27,534 bases of DNA, taken from positions 1-27,534 of the IMG/VR virus record IMGVR_UViG_3300049459_000259. The stretch is one strand, 5' to 3'. Within the stretch, counting starts at the first letter, position 1. Each line of letters begins with the position of its first letter. A program made the position numbers and the translations under genes. Source of the stretch: a virus. The notes beneath the pieces were generated by a model, which was given only the letters and a program-made list of their open reading frames with translations, had not been told where the DNA came from and ran no database searches. Below, in pieces: positions 7,458-12,793 of this stretch.

Positions 7458-7760
7458 TTAAATAATCGAGCCAGCGGCTATGCGCTGATTGACTTCCTGA
7501 ATACGCCCGGTCAGCCGGGCGACGTGTTCGGCGTGCGCCTGGGCGATCTGCAGCATCGCCACCGAGTGGGCGAAACGCCCGTTTTCCAACTTCACGGCCA
7601 ACCCTTCTTCAATCAGGGCCTGAACGGCGCGGGTGATGTTGCTGGGGCTGTCGTTGGTCAAATGGGCGAGTTCGGTATTGCTCAAGCCGGTCACGGTGTG
7701 CCCCTTCAGGGCTTTGAGTACGCGCAACACCCGGGCGGCGGAGGAAAAAGTCTGAGTCAT
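7458..7760 (-). CDS. Winged helix-turn-helix DNA-binding protein
   Basis: A 100-residue protein with a winged helix of the IclR/MarR N-terminal type: a helix (AARVLRVLKALKGH), the HTH (LSNTELAHLTNDSPSNITRA, about 26-46) and the wing (LIEEGLAVKLENGRFAHS, about 50-68). It ends in a short helical tail. There is no effector domain, so it is a minimal DNA binder, probably regulatory or architectural within the early programme. It starts at an ATG at 7760, 12 nt after the stop of the HTH gene at 7773-8024, and precedes the DUF3102 gene. Its operator is unknown. Confidence 0.82.
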   Translation of the reverse strand: MTQTFSSAARVLRVLKALKGHTVTGLSNTELAHLTNDSPSNITRAVQALIEEGLAVKLENGRFAHSVAMLQIAQAHAEHVARLTGRIQEVNQRIAAGSII

Positions 7761-7772
7761 CGGGTACTCCCG

Positions 7773-8024
7773 TTACGCGGCAGCGGATTGGCCGTCGGCC
7801 GGGCTAGCCTTCAGGCCCAGCGCGACGGCGGCCCGGTGGGCCTCGCCGCGAAACCCCTTCAATCGCCCGCGCAGCAAGTCGACGACGGTCATGCGGTCAA
7901 CCCCCAGGGCTTCTGCCCAACGGGTCTTACAAACGCCGTGACGGATAAACCAAGCGTTTGCGCTGGTCGGGGTCTGTGGGTACGGCAGTGGCGTCGACTC
8001 GGGTGACGCTGTGGTGCCATTCAT
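7773..8024 (-). CDS. Ner/Cro-like HTH DNA-binding protein, first gene of the early operon
   Basis: An 83-residue protein. After a Pro/Thr-rich N-terminus (about 1-22) a compact helix-turn-helix is visible (HGVCKTRWAEALGVDRMTVVDLL split as HGVCKTRWAEALGVDR and MTVVDLLRGR, about 29-55), followed by GFRGEAHRAAVALGL. Proteins of this size and position are early regulators in Mu-like phages, comparable to Ner, which dampens early and repressor transcription. It has a strong ribosome binding site, AGGAGG about 5 nt before the ATG at 8024. It is the first gene downstream of the early promoter at 8139-8167 and diverges from the repressor gene. An imperfect dyad overlaps its start codon (8014-8030). 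Confidence 0.8.
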   Translation of the reverse strand: MNGTTASPESTPLPYPQTPTSANAWFIRHGVCKTRWAEALGVDRMTVVDLLRGRLKGFRGEAHRAAVALGLKASPADGQSAAA

Positions 8025-8030
8025 GGCGCC
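8014..8030. promoter_or_regulatory. Weak operator-like dyad over the first early gene start
   Basis: Reads GTGCCATTCATGGCGCC and matches the main operator-like dyad at 8145-8161 in 12 of 17 positions. By itself it is a near-perfect inverted repeat (GGTGCCAT and ATGGCGCC, one mismatch). It overlaps the ATG and ribosome binding site of the gene at 7773-8024, where bound protein could block transcription or translation. Confidence 0.35.
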
Positions 8031-8138
8031 TCCTATGTGGTAAATTGCGGCTTTATTTGGTAGTTGGCGTAATCGCCTTTCGGTTATTCGGGCTCATCGC
8101 TATGGTTTTGTGCGGTGATCAGCTGTTCTTTGTGGTGA

Positions 8139-8167
8139 ATAATGGTGCCATAAAATGCACCTGTCAA
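8139..8167 (-). promoter_or_regulatory. Early (lytic) promoter, leftward
   Basis: On the minus strand there is a perfect -35 box TTGACA (8167-8162), a 17-bp spacer and a -10 box CATTAT (8144-8139, 4 of 6 to consensus). Transcription would begin near 8132, giving a leader of roughly 105 nt before the ATG at 8024. The spacer is filled by an operator-like inverted repeat. Location between the repressor and the early operon is where the lytic promoter is expected. Confidence 0.7.
8144..8161. promoter_or_regulatory. Main operator-like dyad in the early promoter spacer
   Basis: GGTGC-CATAAAAT-GCACC is a perfect 5-bp inverted repeat with an 8-bp centre, lying between the -35 and -10 of the early promoter. 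Binding of a repressor dimer here would exclude RNA polymerase. The TAAAAT at 8151-8156 could in turn be a -10 for the rightward repressor gene, though no good -35 is seen. Confidence 0.65.
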
Positions 8168-8176
8168 GGAAATAAA

Positions 8177-8193
8177 GTGCCAAAAACTACACT
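8177..8193. promoter_or_regulatory. Second operator-like site over the repressor start codon
   Basis: GTGCCAAAAACTACACT begins at the repressor GTG and matches the main dyad in 13 of 17 positions, with a degenerate right half. Occupancy would interfere with repressor expression, consistent with autoregulation. Confidence 0.35.
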
Positions 8194-8626
8194 CGGCGAA
8201 CGCCTGAAAGAAGAGCGTGAGCGGTTGGGGTATACCCAGCCTGATTTTGCTGCCTTGGTGGGGGCTTCAAAACGCTCGCAAATCGGCTGGGAGCAAGGCC
8301 GCACAAGCCCCGACGCCTCGTCTCTTGCCCGGTGGGTGGAGATTGGCTTGGACGCGGTTTACGTCTTGAGTGGAGAGAAACCGGACGCCGGAAAAGTGCC
8401 AGAAAAAGCACCTTCAGACGGGGCGGAGCCGACACATTTAGTCGATGTTCAGCGATTGATCAGCATTGGCGAGATGCTAGAGGCTGCTGCCAAGCAGGCC
8501 GGTAAACGTTGGCCTGCCCGACAGCTGATCTCCAAAACAGCAGAGGTCTACAACTTTCTGGCCCAGGAAAAGGAGCTTGATAAGGCCCATGTAGACAGGG
8601 TGCTGAAATTGGTGGTCAGTCACTGA
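8177..8626 (+). CDS. XRE-family phage repressor (cI-like)
   Basis: A 149-residue protein with an N-terminal XRE/cI helix-turn-helix (about 5-62: LGERLKEERERLGYTQPDFA, then ASKRSQIGWEQGRTSPDASS and a helix ending in YVLSGEKP). A linker and a helical C-terminal part (about 85-149) follow, which probably mediate dimerisation. There is no LexA-type peptidase domain, so RecA-stimulated self-cleavage is not expected. The GTG at 8177 is chosen because AAGGA (8166-8170) lies 6 nt upstream; the open frame runs back to 7958 only because no stop intervenes. It diverges from the early operon and should maintain lysogeny by acting on the dyads around the early promoter. One dyad covers its own start codon, suggesting autoregulation. 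Confidence 0.88.
   Translation: MPKTTLGERLKEERERLGYTQPDFAALVGASKRSQIGWEQGRTSPDASSLARWVEIGLDAVYVLSGEKPDAGKVPEKAPSDGAEPTHLVDVQRLISIGEMLEAAAKQAGKRWPARQLISKTAEVYNFLAQEKELDKAHVDRVLKLVVSH
8396..8412. promoter_or_regulatory. Operator-like dyad inside the repressor gene
   Basis: GTGCCAGAAAAAGCACC matches the main operator-like sequence (8145-8161) at 15 of 17 positions, including both half-sites GTGCC and GCACC. It lies about 250 bp downstream within the coding region. An intragenic site at this distance could allow DNA looping between repressor dimers. A chance match is possible because it encodes ordinary linker residues. Confidence 0.4.
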
Positions 8627-8643
8627 AAAAAATAAGGAGCCGT

Positions 8644-9147
8644 ATGCGCAGTAAGGATGACGACTTGGTCCAGGATCTTTCCGCCCGCCTTACGGAGGAG
8701 ATCGGGAACTTGCCCGATGACGGTGAAGATCATGAATTGCGGATCAAGATAAAAGGCAGGGGCAATAAAACCAATATCAACCTGGGAAGCCAGACTTTTG
8801 AGATAAAGTCCGGGAAAGAATCCCCGCCGCGAAACAGCGACCGAGCCAAGCAGTGCCCTCAGTGCGGAAAATGCACTTGGCGATATACTCAATTGTGTAT
8901 GCATTGTGACTACGACTTACACCGCCACGACCAGATTGAGGCAGAAGAGCTCGCAGAGATTCAAAAAAACCAACATAACGCACGCCTGCTGAAAATAGGT
9001 GCGGCCTGCACTGTCGTAGCAATCGGCGGCTTCTCCCTGAGCAGCTATATTCCGGAAGGGCTTAAGAACTGGGCTATTGGGGCCGCCGCGGGAGCTGGCC
9101 TGCTGGCGTTTCTAATTATCCAGGGAATGGATACGAAATCTTCTTAA
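8644..9147 (+). CDS. Zinc-ribbon membrane protein, probable prophage cargo
   Basis: A 167-residue protein that I cannot place in a named family. The N-terminal ~65 residues are charged and soluble, with a short beta-rich segment (LRIKIKGRGNKTNINLGSQ). A zinc ribbon follows (CPQCGKC at about 72-78 and CMHCDYD at about 88-94, two CxxC knuckles), then a charged helix rich in Glu, Gln and His (HDQIEAEELAEIQKNQH). Two hydrophobic segments near the C-terminus (about 118-134 and 141-160) probably form a membrane hairpin. AAGGAG lies 5 nt before the ATG at 8644. It sits 17 bp after the repressor stop, on the same strand, so it could be expressed in the lysogen. Superinfection exclusion or another conversion function is a reasonable guess only. 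Confidence 0.75.
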   Translation: MRSKDDDLVQDLSARLTEEIGNLPDDGEDHELRIKIKGRGNKTNINLGSQTFEIKSGKESPPRNSDRAKQCPQCGKCTWRYTQLCMHCDYDLHRHDQIEAEELAEIQKNQHNARLLKIGAACTVVAIGGFSLSSYIPEGLKNWAIGAAAGAGLLAFLIIQGMDTKSS

Positions 9148-9203
9148 CACTCATACGCACCGGGCCTGCGTACACATAGCACATCACTCAAGGAGTAACT
9201 TAA

Positions 9204-9920
9204 ATGGATGTTCTGGCTATCATTATCCAAATCGCCGGCTGTGTTTTTATATTGATAACAGTCTTGGGCGTACTTGCTCCGGCGTTATTCAAAGACAAAA
9301 AAACAGGGGCGGTACCAAAGCGTCAAGAGTTTTTGATTGGTGGTATCGCCCTGACCGCATTGTTATTCAGTGTCGCGTGGGTTATTGCACCCGTTACACC
9401 TAAGCGGGAAGCCAATGTGGCGGTAAGCCAACCCGCGACCGAAACCGGCGCCGCCGTTCAATCTCCGTCGTCCAAGTCGTTTCAGGTATCCCCCGAGGCT
9501 TTCCGGCAGTCTTTCAACAGCATCGTTGGCACGATTGGCAGTCACTACAGGGCCCCTGAGTTTGTCATCGACAAAGGCGAAGTCAACGACACGTTCAAGC
9601 ATTTGTTTGGGGATGAGGTCGGCCTGCTCGGCGTCGTAAACAAAAACGACGGAACGCTTCGAAGCATTATGGTCATGATGACGGGCGGCGGTAAGGACAT
9701 GGCCAAGCCCTTGGCCGTTTTGTTGGCTGCGACCGAGGCGCTGAACGCTAAAGTGCCAAGGGAGGAGAACACCAAGGTTATCGTCGAGATGTTCAAGCAA
9801 TCTCTCGCTGAAATCGAAACCAGCAAGACGTTTGAAAATGTCGTCGGCAATGTCCGCTATACCGCTGTCGCCAGCCGCGAGCTGGGGCTGTGGTTTACCA
9901 TTGACCCGGAAGAAAGCTAA
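9204..9920 (+). CDS. Membrane-anchored hypothetical protein, probable prophage cargo
   Basis: A 238-residue protein of unknown family. Two N-terminal membrane segments are visible: about 4-28 (VLAIIIQIAGCVFILITVLG) and about 44-63 (FLIGGIALTALLFSVAWVIA). A low-complexity Ser/Thr/Ala/Pro linker (about 70-95) leads to a soluble domain (about 95-238) of mixed alpha/beta character, with FVIDKGEVNDTFKHLFGDEV and MVMMTGGGKDMAKPLAVLL. There is no lipobox and no catalytic motif that I recognise. The ATG at 9204 has AAGGAG about 8 nt upstream. It follows the zinc-ribbon membrane gene by 56 bp in the same direction and precedes the first late regulatory element. The pair looks like an accessory insertion between repressor and lysis genes. 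Confidence 0.75.
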   Translation: MDVLAIIIQIAGCVFILITVLGVLAPALFKDKKTGAVPKRQEFLIGGIALTALLFSVAWVIAPVTPKREANVAVSQPATETGAAVQSPSSKSFQVSPEAFRQSFNSIVGTIGSHYRAPEFVIDKGEVNDTFKHLFGDEVGLLGVVNKNDGTLRSIMVMMTGGGKDMAKPLAVLLAATEALNAKVPREENTKVIVEMFKQSLAEIETSKTFENVVGNVRYTAVASRELGLWFTIDPEES

Positions 9921-9963
9921 CGGCTCCCCCAGATAAACGCGTTCGCAAAGCGCGGCCCCCATC

Positions 9964-9983
9964 TCTTTAAACCTGATTAAAAG
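9964..9983 (+). promoter_or_regulatory. Late regulatory element, copy 1 (lysis/packaging block)
   Basis: The sequence TCTTTAAACCTGATTAAAAG is repeated at 18689-18708 and 24303-24322 with one variable base in the middle (T or C); the last base of each copy is G at 9983, 18708 and 24322. The outer parts form an imperfect dyad (CTTTAA and TTAAAAG). It lies in the non-coding gap 9921-10067, 84 bp before the endolysin ATG. No standard -35/-10 pair is obvious beside it, as expected for an activator-dependent promoter. Its position corresponds to the Mu lys promoter. Confidence 0.75.
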
Positions 9984-9996
9984 CCTTCCCGCCGCC

Positions 9997-10016
9997 CGCC
10001 GCCAATCATGGCGGCG
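9997..10016 (+). repeat. Hairpin in the leader of the lysis block
   Basis: CGCCGCC at 9997-10003 and GGCGGCG at 10010-10016 form a perfect 7-bp GC stem with an AATCAT loop. It lies between the first late element and the endolysin start. No T-run follows, so it is more likely an mRNA 5' structure than a terminator. Confidence 0.5.
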
Positions 10017-10067
10017 TGTGTATTTCTGGCGCCCCAAACCGTAGAGGCGCCGAAACAGGAGGCGCCC

Positions 10068-10574
10068 ATGCGAACCACTTCACCGTTGCCCCGCGGCATC
10101 CGCAACTTCAACCCCGGCAATATCCGCCACGCCGGCGGCGTGCGTTGGCAAGGCCAGTCCGTCATCCAGGGCGACAGCGCGTTCGTGCAGTTTGAAAGCC
10201 CGCGCTGGGGCATTCGCGCCATAGCCCGCGTGCTCATCACCTACCAGGACAAACGTCTGGCCGCCGATGGCAGCCGCATCGACAGCGTGCGCGAAATCAT
10301 CGAACGCTGGGCGCCCCCCCATGAAAACGACACCGAGGCCTATACCCGAAGCGTGGCCCGCATCCTGGGGTTGGCCCCTGATTTTGAAGGCCTCGACGTC
10401 TATGACTTCGACACCATGCGCGACCTGGTAAGGGGCATCATCCGCCATGAAAACGGCGCCGGCCCGCTGCCCCTGGGCCGCTGGTACGGCGATGCCCTGA
10501 TTGCCGACGGCCTGGCGCTGGCCGGGATCGAGCGCGGTATCCGCCACGGGCGCAGCGTCGGGGTGCCGGCATGA
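10068..10574 (+). CDS. Endolysin candidate (P5-like virion/lysis protein, lysozyme-like)
   Basis: A 168-residue protein of the group often annotated as structural protein P5 or as a phage lysozyme-like protein. It starts with RGIRNFNPGNIRHAGG and has a core with FVQFESPRWGIRAIARVL and TYQDK. Near the C-terminus is a segment containing GIIRHENGAG, whose Glu is a candidate catalytic residue. There is no signal peptide. The ATG at 10068 is chosen because AGGAGG stands 5 nt upstream; the frame is open back to 10008. It is the first gene after the late element at 9964 and overlaps the holin gene by 4 nt (ATGA). Its neighbours are a holin candidate and Rz/Rz1, so peptidoglycan cleavage during lysis is the likely role. 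A structural role in the virion remains the alternative. Confidence 0.75.
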   Translation: MRTTSPLPRGIRNFNPGNIRHAGGVRWQGQSVIQGDSAFVQFESPRWGIRAIARVLITYQDKRLAADGSRIDSVREIIERWAPPHENDTEAYTRSVARILGLAPDFEGLDVYDFDTMRDLVRGIIRHENGAGPLPLGRWYGDALIADGLALAGIERGIRHGRSVGVPA

Positions 10575-10789
10575 AACTGATCGGTGACTGGCGGTGCTGC
10601 TACAAGCTGTACAGCGTTCAACTCGGGGTATTGATCGCGTTGTTCGGCTTCGTGCAACTGGAGGTGCTGCCGCTGTGGCAGGCGCAGCTCTCGGACAGGG
10701 CCTATGCCGCCTGCAACAGCGCGTTGGGTTTGATCGTATTTATCGCCCGCCTGATCAAGCAAGGCCCTTCCCAAGAGGGGCGGCCATGA
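10571..10789 (+). CDS. Holin candidate
   Basis: A 72-residue membrane protein with two hydrophobic segments, about 18-36 (GVLIALFGFVQLEVLPLW) and about 50-63 (ALGLIVFIARLI), separated by a short polar loop and followed by a Lys/Arg-containing polar tail. Size, topology and position between the endolysin candidate and Rz agree with a two-segment holin that permeabilises the inner membrane. Similar small proteins are annotated in this place in many Pseudomonas Mu-like phages. The start overlaps the endolysin stop by 4 nt, and the stop (TGA) overlaps an ATG at 10786 that opens an 18-codon ORF. Confidence 0.75.
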   Translation: MKLIGDWRCCYKLYSVQLGVLIALFGFVQLEVLPLWQAQLSDRAYAACNSALGLIVFIARLIKQGPSQEGRP

Positions 10790-10828
10790 CACTGAACCGG
10801 TTCAACAGCCGCCGGCAACGGCGCTTCC

Positions 10829-11443
10829 ATGGGCGTGCTTGACCAAACGCTCTGGCCGCTGCCTGCGCGCCTGGCCACCGTCGGGTTCGCCTGCGCCCTC
10901 AGCGCTACGGCGGGCGCCGTCTTCGCCGGCGGCTTCGCGTTTCGCTACGCCGAGTCTCAGGGCGCAACGGCGCTGGCAGACCTCAAATCCAAACACGCCG
11001 TCCAGGCACTGGAAGCCGCGAACGCCAACCGCCTGCGACTGCTGCGGCAGGTTTCCAGGGCCCAGGAAAGCGAGTCCCTGCTGTTCAACTTGATGAACCA
11101 GTACGCCCAGGAAAAACAACAGCTCCAGGAGCGCATCCGCCATGTCACGACTCAATACCGGCCCGCGCCTGGCGCAGCGGCTGAGCCTATCCCTCGCTGC
11201 GTGTTCACTGCTGGCTGGCTGCGCGACTACAACGCCGCCCTCGGCGTGCCCGCCCCAAGACCAGGCGCCGCTGCCGCCCAACCTGCGCCAGCGCCCTGGG
11301 CCGCCCCCGGCGCTGACGCCGAACTACTGGAAAGCGGCGTTACCCCCGCGGACATCCTGGCGCACGCCCAAGCCTACGGCCTGTGGGCGCGCAACAACCG
11401 CGCTCAGCTCAACGGGCTGCTGGACCTACTGGAAAAGGACTGA
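10829..11443 (+). CDS. Rz-like inner-membrane spanin
   Basis: A 204-residue protein. One N-terminal membrane anchor is visible (about 15-38: LATVGFACALSATAGAVFAG), followed by a long helical, coiled-coil-prone periplasmic segment (about 44-105, with ALADLKSKHAVQALEAANAN and QYAQEKQQLQERIRH). The C-terminal part is Pro/Ala-rich with a final helix. This is the architecture of the Rz i-spanin that, with Rz1, fuses inner and outer membranes in the last step of lysis. The gene is longer than most Rz proteins because it continues past the Rz1 overlap. The ATG at 10829 has only a weak ribosome binding site. An 18-codon ORF (10786-10842) reading across this start may carry ribosomes to it. Confidence 0.82.
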   Translation: MGVLDQTLWPLPARLATVGFACALSATAGAVFAGGFAFRYAESQGATALADLKSKHAVQALEAANANRLRLLRQVSRAQESESLLFNLMNQYAQEKQQLQERIRHVTTQYRPAPGAAAEPIPRCVFTAGWLRDYNAALGVPAPRPGAAAAQPAPAPWAAPGADAELLESGVTPADILAHAQAYGLWARNNRAQLNGLLDLLEKD

Positions 11444-11459
11444 CGCCCCATGGACGTAG
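11142..11459 (+). CDS. Rz1-like outer-membrane lipoprotein spanin, out of frame within Rz
   Basis: A 105-residue frame within and beyond the 3' part of Rz. It has a basic N-terminus, a hydrophobic signal segment and a lipobox ending SLLAGC, with lipidation predicted on C27. A Pro-rich mature part (TTTPPSACPPQDQAPLPP, then GPPPALTP) follows. A nested, out-of-frame Rz1 lipoprotein is the classical embedded spanin arrangement. The mature protein would be anchored in the outer membrane and bind the periplasmic Rz domain. The frame runs 16 nt past the Rz stop and overlaps the zinc finger gene start at 11450. Confidence 0.8.
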   Translation: MSRLNTGPRLAQRLSLSLAACSLLAGCATTTPPSACPPQDQAPLPPNLRQRPGPPPALTPNYWKAALPPRTSWRTPKPTACGRATTALSSTGCWTYWKRTDAPWT

Positions 11460-11647
11460 CCGAACACGTTCCCGCGCCGCCCGACGATGAGGCTCACCCC
11501 CGCGGCGGCGTGCATTGGCGCTCCGGCCCCTCAGTCCCGCGCTGTGACGCCTGCGGCGATGCCATCCACCCGGCCGAGGCCGGCACCGAACACTGTTTTG
11601 ATTGCATCGAAGCCTTGAAGCGCCTGGCCGAGCGGAGTTTCAGATGA
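11450..11647 (+). CDS. DksA/TraR-type C4 zinc finger protein
   Basis: A 65-residue protein. The C-terminal half contains the four-cysteine zinc finger typical of DksA/TraR (CDACGDAIHPAEAGTEHC split as CDACGDAI and HCFDC; cysteines at about 32, 35, 49 and 52). The acidic, Pro-rich N-terminus replaces the long coiled coil of DksA. TraR-like short forms bind the RNA polymerase secondary channel and change promoter choice without ppGpp. Whether this one does so is inferred from the family. It lies among late genes, overlaps the Rz1 frame by 10 nt, and its stop overlaps the start of the next gene (ATGA). Confidence 0.82.
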   Translation: MDVAEHVPAPPDDEAHPRGGVHWRSGPSVPRCDACGDAIHPAEAGTEHCFDCIEALKRLAERSFR

Positions 11648-11949
11648 ACTTGGAAGAACTGAATTTTAGTTTCACCGCCATGCAGTGGGTGGTGCTGACC
11701 GTGGTGGCCATCCACTCCTGGTTCGTCAGCCGCCAATCAGCCAGCGCCCGGGAAATGCTGGAGTTGCGCACCCGCATCGTCGCCCTGGAGGAGCACGTCA
11801 AGCATCTGCCCGACCAGTCCGCGGTGACCGACCTGCGCGGCGACATGCGGGCGATTCGCGCCGAACTGACGGGGGTCAAGGACGCGCTGGGCCCTTTAGC
11901 CCGCTCGCTGGACCGGATCAATGACTATCTGTTGAGAGAAAAAGCATGA
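11644..11949 (+). CDS. DUF2730 family membrane-anchored coiled-coil protein
   Basis: A 101-residue protein: one hydrophobic segment near the N-terminus (about 12-30: TAMQWVVLTVVAIHSWFV), then a heptad-rich helix (about 35-60: EMLELRTRIVALEEHVKHL) and further charged helices (RAIRAELTGVKDALGPLARS). It fits DUF2730, found between the lysis genes and the terminase in Mu-like phages (Mu gp25 position). Function unknown. The ATG overlaps the zinc finger gene stop by 4 nt, and its own stop overlaps the next start by 4 nt. Confidence 0.8.
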   Translation: MNLEELNFSFTAMQWVVLTVVAIHSWFVSRQSASAREMLELRTRIVALEEHVKHLPDQSAVTDLRGDMRAIRAELTGVKDALGPLARSLDRINDYLLREKA

Positions 11950-12239
11950 GCCAATATTCCGATTTTTTACGCCAGGACATCCGCCTGGTGGTGCTGCGCC
12001 TGCTGGCGGAGATGACCGCTTACCGCGCCAACAGCTCGGTATTGACCATGGCGCTGGATACCTACGGCCACAGCCTGACCCGCGACCAGGTGAAAACCGA
12101 ACTGCACTGGCTGGCCGAGCAAGGCGCCCTGACCCTGGAGGATGTGGGGCCGGTGATGGTCGCCACCCTGACCGAACGCGGCCAGGACATCGCCGCCGGG
12201 CGCGCGCGGGTGCCCGGCATCAAGCGGCCGGGGGCCTGA
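11946..12239 (+). CDS. Winged-helix phage protein, Mu gp26-like
   Basis: A 97-residue protein with an ArsR-like winged helix: an N-terminal helix (FLRQDIRLVVLRLLAEM), a recognition region (SLTRDQVKTELHWLAEQGAL, about 42-62) and a wing (LEDVGPVMVATLTERGQD). It ends in a short basic tail. Proteins of this kind (known as VpaChn25_0724 family) regularly sit just before the small terminase in Mu-like phages, at the position of Mu gp26. A packaging or DNA-binding role is inferred from location. ATGA overlap with the preceding gene; the next gene begins 3 nt after the stop. Confidence 0.78.
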   Translation: MSQYSDFLRQDIRLVVLRLLAEMTAYRANSSVLTMALDTYGHSLTRDQVKTELHWLAEQGALTLEDVGPVMVATLTERGQDIAAGRARVPGIKRPGA

Positions 12240-12241
12240 CC

Positions 12242-12793
12242 ATGGCGGGAAAATCCTCCATCAGCCGCCTGCCGCCGATGGTCAAAGCTTACATCCAGAA
12301 GCTGCTGCGCGAAGACCGCATGACCCTGGATGACATGCTGGCCGATATTCAGGCGCGCTTTCCCAACGAAAAGACGCCCAGCCGCAGCGCGTTGAGCCGG
12401 TTCAAGGTGGGCTTCGAAGAACTCACCGACAAGGTTCGGCAACAGCGGGAAATGGCCGAAGCCTTTGTGGGGGCGTTCGGCGAAGACGCCTCGGACAAGA
12501 CCGGCGTGCTGCTGGTCGAGGCCATCTCGACGCTGACCTACCAGGCGGCCATGGGCGCCCATGAAAAGGACGCGGTCACCATCGCCGAAGTTTCGGCCCT
12601 GGCCCGCGCGGCAAAAGCCACCATGGAGGCGCGGACGCTGAGCGTGAAGGAGCGCCAAACCATTGAGAAGGCGGCCCGTGACCGGCTGCTTCAGGAGCAG
12701 GCCGCCGAGCTGGACAAAGCAGTACAGGCCAAGGGCATGACCGAAGATCAGGCCATGTACTGGCGTCAAACATTCCTGGGCGTGAAGCAATGA
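12242..12793 (+). CDS. DUF3486 protein, small terminase subunit (Mu gp27-like)
   Basis: A 183-residue protein of the DUF3486/Mu gp27 family. Its N-terminal region (SISRLPPMVKAYIQKLLRED, then TLDDMLADIQARFPNEKTPSRSA split across residues about 25-48) is an HTH-like DNA-binding segment. A long helical region follows with TYQAAMGAHEKDAV and AKATMEARTLSVKERQ. In Mu-like phages this family pairs with the gp28-type large subunit and acts as the DNA-recognition part of the terminase. The stop overlaps the large terminase start (ATGA), supporting stoichiometric expression. Confidence 0.88.
   Translation: MAGKSSISRLPPMVKAYIQKLLREDRMTLDDMLADIQARFPNEKTPSRSALSRFKVGFEELTDKVRQQREMAEAFVGAFGEDASDKTGVLLVEAISTLTYQAAMGAHEKDAVTIAEVSALARAAKATMEARTLSVKERQTIEKAARDRLLQEQAAELDKAVQAKGMTEDQAMYWRQTFLGVKQ

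Noticed and set aside
7958-8176. N-terminal extension of the repressor frame
   Set aside because: The extension crosses the early promoter, operator and the first early gene; the GTG at 8177 has a good ribosome binding site and begins the XRE domain at the expected distance.
9997-10016. Terminator call for the hairpin before the lysis genes
   Set aside because: The stem is not followed by a T-run and lies downstream of the late element, in the leader of the genes to be expressed.
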